Shown: positions 1 to 10,100 of the stretch, in pieces
Position numbering within the stretch: position 1 is the first letter of the stretch
Layout of the letters: the number at the start of each line of letters is the position of its first letter
Origin: Stenotrophomonas maltophilia
Lineage (GTDB): Bacteria > Pseudomonadota > Gammaproteobacteria > Xanthomonadales > Xanthomonadaceae
DNA length: 14,887 nucleotides
NCBI GenBank assembly: GCA_002435595.1
Contig: DJBL01000051.1
Coordinates: 1 to 14,887, forward strand
Direction: 5' to 3'
Position numbers and translations under genes: made by a program
Notes under the pieces: generated by a model
Database searches by the model: none
Told to the model about the DNA's origin: nothing
What the model saw: the letters and a program-made list of their open reading frames with translations, nothing else

Positions 1-721
1 CAACCGCTCGCGGCGCGCCTTCCTGGGCGGTGCGGTGGCTGCCGCCGCGGGCGGCTGGCTGGTGGCGCGCTCACCGCTGGGCATGTGGCCGGAGATGCAG
101 GCCCTCGGCGCGGATTACCGCACCGCCACCGGTGAGCAGCGCACGCTGGATATCCACGGCGTCGCCGTGGCCATGGGCACGCGGACCGACCTGCGCCGCA
201 TCGAGGGCGGCAGCGGCCTCGAGGTACGCCAGGGAGAAGCCCAGTTCAACCTGCCTGCGCGCGGCCCGGCCGGGTTTGCGATCGACGTCGAGGGCGCACG
301 CATCACCGCGGCGGCGGGCGCGCGCGTCAACGTGCGCTGCGTGGATGCCGACGTGCGCGTGACCTGCCTGGCCGGGACCGCGGTGCTGGTGCGCGGCGCG
401 CGCCGGGTGACGCTGCAGCCGGGTTGGCAGGCGCGCCTGGACCCGGATCGGATCGCCTCGGTGGCGCAGGTGGCCAGCGACCGCATCGATGCGTGGCGCC
501 AGGGCTGGCTGGTGGTCGATGACCAGCCGCTGGCGGAGGTGGTCCAGGAGATCAACCGGTATCGTCCCGGGCGGATCGTCATCACCGGCACGGCGCTGCA
601 GGCGCGACGGGTGCAGGCACGCATCCCGCTGCGCGACCTGGATGCCTTCATCGATCTGGTACGCAACGCCTACGGCGCGCGCGTGGTCAACATGCCTGGC
701 GGCGTGGTCCTGTTGAGCTGA
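1..721 (+). CDS. FecR family sigma regulator (anti-sigma factor), 5' end cut by window edge
   Basis: Codons read from base 2 give 239 residues ending at TGA 719-721. FecR proteins sit in the inner membrane, bind a FecI-type ECF sigma factor in the cytoplasm, and receive a periplasmic signal. Visible in order: a short basic stretch SRRAFLGG, an Ala/Gly-rich hydrophobic segment (the single membrane span), then PLGMWPEMQALGADYRTATGEQR. This last stretch matches the family's ADYxTxxGEQR signature at the start of the periplasmic FecR domain. A beta-rich domain follows. The last ~75 residues (DAWRQGWLVVDDQPLAEVV, then NRYRPGRIVI and PGGVVLLS) look like the C-terminal STN-like signalling subdomain. 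The family is usually about 320 residues, so roughly 80 N-terminal residues, the sigma-binding part, lie off the left edge. A FecI-like sigma gene is expected immediately upstream but is not visible. The large secreted-protein gene downstream is the probable target. Family assignment is firm; the signal and regulon are unknown. Confidence 0.9.
   Translation, partial: NRSRRAFLGGAVAAAAGGWLVARSPLGMWPEMQALGADYRTATGEQRTLDIHGVAVAMGTRTDLRRIEGGSGLEVRQGEAQFNLPARGPAGFAIDVEGARITAAAGARVNVRCVDADVRVTCLAGTAVLVRGARRVTLQPGWQARLDPDRIASVAQVASDRIDAWRQGWLVVDDQPLAEVVQEINRYRPGRIVITGTALQARRVQARIPLRDLDAFIDLVRNAYGARVVNMPGGVVLLS
8..67 (+). other. Twin-arginine-like motif plus transmembrane segment of FecR
   Basis: Bases 8-25 encode SRRAFL, close to the Tat consensus S/T-R-R-x-F-L-K. 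An Ala/Gly-rich hydrophobic stretch ending in GGWLVA follows at once. E. coli FecR is reported to use the Tat machinery for membrane insertion, so an internal twin-arginine signal fits the family. It is not at the protein N terminus; the missing cytoplasmic domain would precede it. Tat use here is inferred from the motif alone. Confidence 0.6.
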
Positions 722-828
722 GTGGAAGCAACGCGCCAGCGCGCGCGATTGCAGCAGGCCGCGATGACAACGCGATGACGCGCACGCCACCCATCGCGAT
801 CGCGTCATGCACAGATGAATTTTTTGTT

Positions 829-847
829 GCAACGGTTCAGTCGTTGC
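829..847 (+). promoter_or_regulatory. Dyad symmetry GCAACG-N7-CGTTGC, candidate operator or leader hairpin
   Basis: Two perfect 6-base arms, GCAACG (829-834) and CGTTGC (842-847), flank a 7-base spacer. They lie directly after the T-rich patch and about 145 bases before the tpsA start. The same arm sequence is used by the hairpin in the gap after tpsA (14692-14716). It could be a protein-binding site, a weak RNA hairpin, or chance in GC-rich DNA. No U-run follows, so it is not an intrinsic terminator. Confidence 0.3.
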
Positions 848-903
848 CACCGGCCCGCGTCTTATCCAGCGTAACAAGCGCAACGCATCGCCCTGTCACG
901 CTG

Positions 904-922
904 CGTCCCGGTCCCAGGGACG
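904..922 (+). promoter_or_regulatory. Inverted repeat in the tpsA leader
   Basis: Arms CGTCCC (904-909) and GGGACG (917-922) flank a 7-base spacer. A nested register, GTCCC-A-GGGAC at 911-921, is also perfectly symmetric. It lies 70-90 bases before ATG 992, so if transcribed it would form a short stem in the 5' leader. It also overlaps the AGGGA (916-920) that could act as a ribosome-binding site for the alternative GTG start at 926. Function is unproven. Confidence 0.25.
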
Positions 923-991
923 GGCGTGCCGCGTACTGCGGTGACCTGCGCTTGCCCTAATCAGCGAACGATATTGCGACGGGTGACGGCG

Positions 992-1114
992 ATGGTGAAG
1001 CAGCAGAACGGTTTGATCGGATGCACCTCCGTGCAGGCGCCGCAGGTGCGCGCGCTGTCCCAGGCCATCGCGATGCTGCTGGTGGCCGGCGGCGTGGTGG
1101 CCAACGCCGGCGCG
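992..1114 (+). other. Signal peptide of TpsA
   Basis: This encodes residues 1-41. A polar n-region with K3 and R20 is followed by the hydrophobic core AIAMLLVAGGVV and a signal-peptidase I site, most likely AGA/QQ after residue 41 (ANA/GA after 39 is possible). The extended conserved n-region (ESPR) seen in some TpsA proteins and autotransporters is not recognisable. Starting at GTG 926 would lengthen the signal to about 63 residues. Confidence 0.8.
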
Positions 1115-4100
1115 CAGCAGGCCTTCAGCCCGGCATGGTTCGCCAACAAGGGCGTGCAACAACAGAATGCGGTGCAGAGCGGCCGCCTGCCCAACGGCAT
1201 GCCCTCCAACCTGGCGCGTACCGATGCGCAGGCGCAGAAGGCACGCGACACGCTCAAGACGTCGCTGGACAACCTCAACACCGCCGCCCAGGCCATCGCC
1301 ATGCAGCAGCGCATGCAGCAGACCGCGCGCGAAGCGGCGCGGCTGCGCGGCGGGGATGTGCCTGATGGTCTCGGCAGCGGCGGCCTGAAGATCGATGACG
1401 ATGCGCTGACCCGTGGCTGGTTCAACGCCAGCGCGCCGACCCAGACCAGCAAGGACGGCACCACCACGGTCAGCATCGCGCAGACCGCCGACAAGGCCAT
1501 CCTCAACTGGGAAACCTTCAACGTTGGCCGCAACACCGTGGTCGATTTCAACCAGCAGTCCGGCTGGTCGCTGCTCAACCGGGTCAACGACCCGTCCGCG
1601 CGTCCTTCGCAGATCCTCGGCCGCCTGCAGGGCCAGGGCACGGTGATGCTGGTCAACCGCAATGGCGTGGTGTTCGACGGTGGCAGCCAGGTCAACGTCA
1701 AGAACCTGGCCGCCGCCGCGGTCAACATCAGCGACGCGCAGTTCCGCAAGGGCCTGTACAGCGACGCGCAGGGCAGCGGCTTCATTCCCACCTTCGGCAA
1801 CGACGTGGCCACCACCGCCAGCAGCTTCAGCCATGGCGCCGCAAGCGGCGACGTGGTGGTCGAGCGCGGCGCGCAGATCACCACGCATGTGCCGGCCTCG
1901 GTCACCGACGGCGGCGGCTATGTACTCATGCTGGGCCGCCAGGTGCACAACCACGGCCAGATCACCACCGCCAACGGCCAGACCACGCTGGCCGCCGGTG
2001 ATGCGTTCGTGATCCGCAAGGGCATGGCCACCGACCAGAACCAGACCGCCACCACCCGCGGCAACGTGGTCAACACGCTGCGCAGCGCCACGGCGGCCGC
2101 GGCCGATACCGCATCTGCCAGCGGCGTGGTCAGCAACACCGGCCTGGTCCAGGCCAGCACCGGCGACATCACCCTGGCCGGCCACGACGTCCGCCAGCAG
2201 GGCACGCTGCTGTCCACCACCTCGGTGCACACCCGCGGCACCGTGCACCTGCAGAACGAGCGCGCCGACACCACCGGCAGCGTGCTGCTGGACCAGGGCA
2301 GCACCACCGCGATCGTGCTTGACCCCAGTGCCACCACTGCGCTGGACGTGCAGCGCGAAACCCTGGTGCAGGATTCGGACAAGGTGGGCGACGGTATCGC
2401 CCATCGCCGTGACCAGTCGCTGGTGCAGATCAGCACGGGCGGCACGGTCGCCTTCGCCGACCGCAGCCTGACCCTGGCCACCGGCGGGCAGATCTTCGTC
2501 GATGCCGCCGACAGCGAGGTCCGCCAGGGCGCTCGTCTCGACGTGGCCGGCTACGTCGGCGTCAAGATCGCGATGGAAGCCAACAACGTCCAGATCAACG
2601 TGCAGGGCAACGAGCAGCGCGACGCGCCGCTCAACCGCGACGACAAATCGCTCAACAGCAGGAACATCTGGCTGGACCGGCGCGACCTGGTGCTGGTGCC
2701 GGCCGGCACCAACGGGTACGACAGCGACCGCTGGTACACCGCCGGTGGCCTGTTGGAAGTGGGCGGCTACCTGGGCGTGACCGGGCATGGCATCGGCGAA
2801 TGGTCGGCGCAGGGCGGCACCGTGCAGTTCAGCGGCGGCCGCGTGGCCACCGCGCGCGGGTCCAGCATCAACCTCTCCGGCGGCGCCCTGGACGTGCAGA
2901 CCGGCTACGTCAACCTGACCCATCTCAAGGGCGTCGACGGGCACCTGTACAACGCGTCCACCGCCCCCGGCGACCTGCTCTACAGCGGCCTGTACCGGGG
3001 CTTTGAAGATACCCATGCACGCTGGGGCAATACCGATTACTACTACAGCCCGCTGATCGCCCCGCAACGCAGGCTGGAGAACGGCTACACCGTGGGCCGC
3101 GACGCCGGCCAGCTGATCGTGGCCACCGGCGATGCGCAGCTGGAGGGCCAGGTCGAGACCACCACCTTCCAGGGCGAGCGCCAGAAGCGCGCGCGCGATG
3201 CCGCGCTCGATGGCTACCAGCAGGCGCAGACCGCCGTGGCCCGCCAGGGCCAGCTGGTGATCGGCAGCTACCTGCCGTACTACGACAAGGACAGCGGCCA
3301 GCAGCGCTTCAGCCCGGCGGCCGTGGCCGAACGGATCCGCATCGGCGGCACGGCGGCCGGCAGCCCGGGCAACATCGCCCTGGACGCGGCGTGGCTCAAC
3401 GCGCAGGCCTTCGGCGCGGTGCAGGCCTATGCCCACGCCGGCATCGACGTGGACCAGGCACTGGACGTGGCCTACGGCGGCAGCATCGCCCTGCATGCCA
3501 GCGACGTGCGCATCAATGCCGACCTGCGTGCGCGCGGCGGCAGCATCGCACTGGGCGACATGGTGGTACAGCACACGAGCACCGGCACGCCGTGGCTGGA
3601 CCTGCCGATCAGTGCGCGCCCGGGCGACACGCTGCTGCACCAGGTCGTGGTGGGCGACAACGTCACCCTGGATGCGCGCGGCCTGTGGAGCAACCAGTGG
3701 CAGGACCCGGCGTCCATCGCCGGGCTGCCGTTTGTCGATGGCGGCAGCGTGTCGGTGCGCAGCACCGGCAACGTCAGCCTGGGCAAGGGCAGTCTGATCG
3801 ATGTGTCTTCGGGCGCGGCGATGGACGTGGCCGGCGACGTGGCCGGTGGCAAGGGCGGCAGCGTCACCCTGGCCGCCGGCCAGAACATGGGCAGTGGCGT
3901 GCTGTCGCTGGATGGCAGCCTCCGCGCGCATGGCGTCAAGGGCGGTGGCGCGCTCAACATCGAGAACGGCACGCTGGTGAGCATCGGCGGTGACATCCCC
4001 GATGCGGTCGAACACCTGGCCGCTGGTGAGGCCAGCACGCTGCCGGTGCGCCTTGCCGCCGACGTGATCCTGCAGCCCGGCGACATCATCCCGCTGAGCT

Positions 4101-7100
4101 TCTCCATCACCGTCACCCACGTGTCGGGTGGCAAGCCGATGCCGGTGACGGTGCGGCCGGAAGTGAGCAGCAGCAAGCCGATCACCACCCAGGCCCCATG
4201 GGTGCTGCCCACCACCGTGCAGCTGGCCAACTACGGCCCGGTGCGCCAGGCCGGCGAGATCCTGCCCGCGGGCACCACCTTGTGGACCATCGCCGACCTG
4301 CCGGCCGGCTACGTGGTGCCGGCCGATGTCTTCCCTGGCGGCCTGCCGATTCCCGCGCAGACCTCGCGCTACACCGCCGGCAGCGTGGCCACCGCGGCGA
4401 TCACCGTACCGGCCGGCACGCGCCTGCCGGTGGGCACGGTGTGGCAGCGCGAGGTGGCGGTGCAGTCGTTCCTGGCGCTGGACAGCAGCCTGTTCCAGAC
4501 CGGCTTCAAGCAGTACAACGTGATCGGCCGCGACGGCGTCACCGTGGTGGACGGCGCGCGCGTGGACGTGGCGATGCCGCTGCTGCAGGTCGACCTGGCC
4601 GCGGCGCGCGCACTGGCTAGCGGTGACGATCCGCACGGGGCGTTGTCGGCCTGGTTGCCGCCGTTGCAGCAGGATGACGCGGCCAGCGGCGTGGTGACCC
4701 TGCGCAAGGGCGCGGGCCTGTCGTTGACGGCCGGCACCGCGCAGAACGCCGCCGACCTGGAGATCGGCACGGACAGCTGGATTACCGTCGATCCGGGCCA
4801 GACCCTCCAGCTGACCGGCAATGCGCAGATCACCCTCGACGGCACGCTGCAGGCCCGCGGCGGGCGCATCAGCGTGCTCGGCGGCGACCTGGGCGAAGGC
4901 CCGCTGCTCAACCGTCCCAACGGCATGCCGAACGCGCGCTCGATCTGGATCGGCAAGAACGCGCTGCTGGACGTGTCCGGCGCCGCCTACACCGCGGTGG
5001 GCGCCACCGGCGACCGCCAGGGCAAAGTGCTGGACGGTGGCACGATCGAAATCGGCGCGCGGCATGACCTGGCCTCGCGCGACCTGCCGGCCATCGACGC
5101 ATTCGTGGTGGTGCGCGAGGGCGCCCGCCTGGAGGCCTCGGGCGCGCAGGCGGTGCTGGACGTGCCCGGCCTCGGCCAGACGGCCGTGGCCAGCCACGGC
5201 GGCGTGATCGCGCTGAGTGCCAGCAACGGCCTGTACGTGGATGGCAGCCTGCATGCGGCCGCCGGTGGCAGCGGCGCGCGCGGCGGCACGCTGGCATTGA
5301 ACCTGGAAACCCCGGTCTACGGCCAGGTCGACCGCTGGAGCAGCAAGGGCGCCGAGGTGGACGACGGCGTGCGCATACCGCGCGAGCTGGTGATTGAGCA
5401 GCAGTACAGCGGCAGCGGCCTGGGCGCCGACGTGGTGGCCGGTGAACGCGACCCGCGCCTGGCCTACGGCAAGGCGCGCTACGGTGTGGATGCCATCCAG
5501 GCCGGCGGCTTCGACACCGCGTCGCTGTACGTCAACGGCCTGCTCGATTTCGACGGCAACGTGACGCTCAGCATGCGCCAGGCGCTGTACCTCAGCGCCA
5601 GCGCGCTGGGCCTGTCCACCGACGCCGCGCGCGACAGCCAGGTGCGGCTGGCCGCGCCGTACCTGCGGTTGTCGGGCGCGGCACGCCGCCAGATCGACAA
5701 CACCATCATGCCCAACCCGGTCACCGGATCGCGCAACAGCACCCCGGCCGCCGGCTCGCTGGGCGTGGCCGCCCTGGCCGACGCCGCCTCCATCACCTTC
5801 GCCGGCGACCTGGTCGACGTGGTGGGCGCGGTCGGTTTCGGGGCGAACGGCGAGATCGTGCGTAACGCCGTGGATCCGCTGGTGGTCGAACGCGACGCCT
5901 TCGGCACGGTGCGCATCCAGAGCCAGGGCGACCTGCGCCTGCGCGCCGCCGACCTGTTCTCGCCGGGCAACACCACCCTGGCGGCCGCGCAGATCTACGG
6001 CAGCGGCAACGTCACCGTGGGCCTGCGCAGCACGTTGAACGAGTGGGGCGCGCTGACCACCGAACTGGACCCGGACCGCGTGCTCGACATCCAGCGCGTG
6101 GGCACCGCGTTGCCACCGCAGCCGTACAGCGTGTTCGGCAACATGAGCTTCGGCGCCGCGGTGATCAACCAGGGCGGCGTACTGCGCGCGCCGCTGGGCA
6201 CCATCACGCTCGGCCGCGCCGACGGCAGCGGCTACACCGGCGTGGTCAACCTGCTGCCGGGCAGCGTGACCTCGGTCAGTGCCAAGGACCTGGTGATGCC
6301 CTACGGCGGCACCGTCGATGGGCTGGTCTACAACTACAACGGCGTGGACGTGGCCTACCAGGGCGTGGGCGGCGAACCGAAGGTGGAGTTCCGCTCGCAC
6401 GCGGTCAACGCGCAGCAGGGCGCGGTACTGGACCTGGCCGGCGGCGGCGAACTGACCGGCGCGGCGTTCCTGTCCGGGCGCGGCGGCTCCACCGATGCCC
6501 GCCTGAATCCGCTGGTGCAGGTGGGCCGTGACGGCTTCACCCTGCCGGGCCTGTCCACCAACCCGGTATATGCGATCGTGCCGGGCCTCCAGCCCGGGCA
6601 GGCACCGCTGGGCGCCGAGCGTGGCGCCGGCGATCCCGCCATCGGCCAGCAGATCACCGTGGGCACGGGCATCCCCGGCTTGCCAGCGGGCACCTATACG
6701 CTGCTGCCGTCCACCTATGCGCTGCTGCCCGGCGCGTTCCGGGTGGAGCGCAACGGCCTGGCCGGCAGTGCCGCCGCCTTCGGTACCGCCCAGGCCATGC
6801 GCAACGGCTCGTGGAGCGTCTCGGCGCGCCAGGGCATCGCCAACACCGGCCACAGCGACATCCTGCCCACCCAGTGGGTGGTGACCGCCGCCGACACGCT
6901 GCGCACCTACTCGCAGTACAACGAAACCAGTTACGCCAACTTCGCCCTGCAGCAGGCCGCGCGCGAAGGCGCCCCGCGGCCGTTGCTGGAGCGCGACGCC
7001 AAGGCGGTCAATTTCAACCTGACCAACCCGGCCGCGGCCGGCGGGCTGGACCTGCCGTCGCTGCAGTTCAACGCCACCGTGCTGGACACAGCGGCCACCG

Positions 7101-10100
7101 GCGGCACCGGTTCGGTGGCGCGGCTGGTCAACGCCACGCAGTACGAGATCCTTGCCGATGGCGCCGAGGCCAGCGCGGATTTCAACGGCGTGTCGGTGCA
7201 TGCCAGCGCGCTGAACCGCGTCGGCGCGGCGCGCCTGGAAATCGGCGGGCAGCTGCGCAGCACCTACGCCAACGCAACGACCGGCTCGCTGCAGTCGGCC
7301 AACGTGATCACCATCGAGGGCAGTTCGGGCAGCAACAGCATCGTGCTGCGTGCCGGTGCACAGCTGCAGGCCGCCGACGTGTTCCTGATGACCGGCCGCA
7401 TGGCTGGCGGCATCGTGCTGGAGCAGGGCGCGGGCATCAACACGCTGGGCCAGGGCACCGCCGCCTACGACGCCACCCAGGGCTACATCTACGCGCCCGG
7501 CCGCAGCGCGCTGCTGGCCGTGTCCAACGGCCAGATCAACCTGCTGGCGCCCGATGCACCGGACGCCCAGGGCAACGGCGCCGGCAGCATCGAGATCGGC
7601 GCCTGCGCGGTTGCCGGCACCTGCTCCGGCCAGACCCGGCTGTACTCCGAAGGCACCATCGCCACCGCCACCGACAACCGGTTCGTGCTCGGCGATGCGG
7701 TGCGCTATGGCACGCGCAACCTGTCCCTGGCGGTGGGTGGCATCAACGTCGGCAGTGCCGACGCCATTGCCGACGCCACCGCGCGCGGCACGTTGCCCTC
7801 TGGCATGACCCTCAACCAGGACGTGCTCAGCCGCCTGCTGCTGGGTGACACCAGCGTGGGCGCACCGGCGTTGGAAGCGCTGTCGCTGACCGCACGCGAG
7901 TCGGTCAACTTCTACGGCGATGTGTCCCTGTCCACCTTCGATGCAGTCAGCGGAACGTCCGCGCTGAAGCAGCTGGTGCTGGGCACGCCGGCCATCTACG
8001 GCTACGGCGATGCCGACGCCGTGGCCCGCATCCATACCGACACCCTGGTCTGGAGCGGCGCGCTGGCGCCGGCCGGCAGCATCATCGCCGACGGCCCGGG
8101 CACCGGCCACGGCCAGCTGGTGGTGGACGCCCGCGAGATCGTGCTGGGCTACGGCCCGCGCACGCAGCCGGACACCGTGCGTGCGCAGGACCGCCTCGCC
8201 CTGGGCTTTGCCGGCGTGCACCTCAACGCCAGCGAGCGCCTCACCGCCAACCAGAAGGGCAGCCTGGGCGTGTTCGAAACCCAGGGCGACTGGGACGCGG
8301 CCACGCGCTCGTACGCCCGCCAGGGTGGCGACCTGTTCATCACCACCCCGCTGCTCACCGGCGCGGCCGGATCGGTCAACACGATCACCGCCGGCGGCAA
8401 CCTGCAGGTCACCGGCAACGGTGCCGCAGCCCGCCCCGACAATGCCGCCCTGGCCGGCGCGCTGGGCGCGGAAATCGCCCTGGACAGCCGCGCCGGCACC
8501 CTGTTGCTGGACACCGCCGTGCTGCTGCCCAGCGGCAAGCTGAGCCTGGCCGCGCAGGGCGATGTGCGCCTGGCCGACGGCGCGCAGCTGGACCTGGCCG
8601 GCCGCCGCATCACGTTCTTCGACACCGCCAAGTACAGCTGGGGCGGTGATGTGGTGATCGACAGCCGCAGCGGCAACGTGCAGCAGGCCGCCGCTGCACG
8701 CATCGACCTGGCCGCGCAGAACAACCGCGCCGGTTCACTCCGGGTGCGTGCCGCCAGTGGCGCCATCGACCTGGCCGGCACGCTGCTCGGCAGCAGCAGC
8801 GGGCATTACGATGCCGGCGGCACCGAGGTGCCCTACAGCGCCGGTCGGATCGACCTGCATGGGCAGTCCATCGCCGATTTCAGGGGCCTCAACACCCGCC
8901 TCACCCGCGATGGCGTCACCGGCGCGCGCACCTTCCGCATCGGCCTGGGCGACCTGGTGCTGGGCGACGAAGTGGTGGCGCACGAGGTGAACATCGGGCT
9001 GGACAACGGCCAGCTCACCGTCAACGGCACCGTGGATGCCAGCGGCGAACAGGCCGGCAGCATCCGCCTGGCCGCGCGCAACGGGGTCAGCCTGGGGAGC
9101 AATGCGCTGCTCGATGCCAGCGCCAGCGTGCTGCGCCGTGACAGCTACGGCGTGGCCATCGATGCGCCCAACCGGGCCACCATCGAGATCGATTCGGGCA
9201 CCGGCACCCTGGCCATCGCCAGTGGCGCGCGCATGGACCTGCGCGTGGCCGGCAGCGACCGCAGCCAGGGCACGGTGGCCTTGAATGCGCCGCGCGTGGG
9301 CAGCAACGACGTGGCCATCGACGCTGGCGGCGCGATCACCATCGACGGTGCGAAGGCGATCCAGCTCAACGCCTTCATCACCGACGACAGCGCCGCCGCC
9401 GGCAGCGATCGCACCGCCAGCGGCGAAACCTACCAGGTCATCGACCAGGCCTACCTCGACCGCCTGCACGCGCAGAGCAGCACCTTCATCGACGCCGCAC
9501 TGGGCAACAGCGCGCTGGTCGACAGCCGCCTGGCCGGCCTGCGCCGCTACGGCGATGCGTTCCACCTGCGCCCCGGCGTGGAAGTAGTGGCCGACCTGGG
9601 CGTGAACGCCGACGGCAACCTGCACGTGGACGGCGACCTGGACCTGTCCGCCCACCGCTATGCCAGCCTCTCCCCGGCGCTGGCGCGCAGCAGCGTGCGC
9701 GGCTCCGGTGAAGCCGGTGCGCTGGTGCTGCGCGCGCAGGGCGACCTGGAGGTGTTCGGCAGCATCAGCGATGGCTTCGATGGCAGCCGCCTGGGCAGCA
9801 CCTTCGACGACAACGGCTGGTACCTCACCGCCGGTCGCCAGCTGTTCGGCAGCGACGTGGTGGTGCCGCACGGCGGGCTGGTCACGCTGGCCGCGGGCAG
9901 CGTGTTCAATTCGGGCAAGGTGCTCAACTACGACCTGCCCATCGGCGGCATGCAGATGGCCGCCGGCACCCTGCTGCCGGCCGATGCCCGCCTGGCGCTG
10001 CCCCTGGCGCTGGCCAAGGGCACGGTGCTGGGCGCGGCGGTGCACGATGCGTCCGGCGCGCTGCTGTACGCGGCCGGCACCGTGCTGGCCGACGCGGTCA

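Larger units (their letters stand above)
722..991 (+). promoter_or_regulatory. Intergenic region, presumed regulatory leader of tpsA
   Basis: This 270-base gap separates fecR from the giant gene and must hold the signals for tpsA if it is transcribed separately. It contains the most AT-rich patch of the window (about 811-832, with six T at 820-825). Inverted repeats are seen at 775-782/801-808 (ATGACGCG/CGCGTCAT), 829-834/842-847 (GCAACG/CGTTGC) and 904-909/917-922 (CGTCCC/GGGACG). The direct repeat GCGATGAC occurs at 761-768 and 772-779. I could not identify a sigma-70 or ECF -35/-10 pair with acceptable spacing, so no promoter position is claimed. A small reading frame at 775-960 is judged spurious. 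Confidence 0.5.

Noticed and set aside
775..825. Intrinsic terminator for fecR (inverted repeat 775-782/801-808 followed by T6 at 820-825)
   Set aside because: The 18-base loop is too long and the T-run starts 11 bases after the stem, so it does not fit a Rho-independent terminator.
827..877. Sigma-70 or ECF promoter from TTGCAA (827), TTGCCA (844), CGTC (858) or TAACAA (872)
   Set aside because: No combination gives acceptable spacing between -35 and -10 elements. The candidates are 20 or more bases apart or too close.
71..883. Minus-strand frame of 270 codons over fecR
   Set aside because: It is opposite a gene with clear FecR signatures. Its product is Arg/His/Ala-rich and matches nothing I recognise.
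775..960. Plus-strand frame of 61 codons in the fecR-tpsA gap
   Set aside because: It has no good ribosome-binding site, runs across the AT-rich patch and inverted repeats of the presumed regulatory region, and gives a peptide without recognisable features.
896..8221. Minus-strand open frame of 2,441 codons
   Set aside because: It lies exactly in codon register opposite tpsA and exists only because tpsA avoids TTA, CTA and TCA. The product is a low-complexity His/Gln/Ala/Arg/Gly/Val-rich string with no domain.
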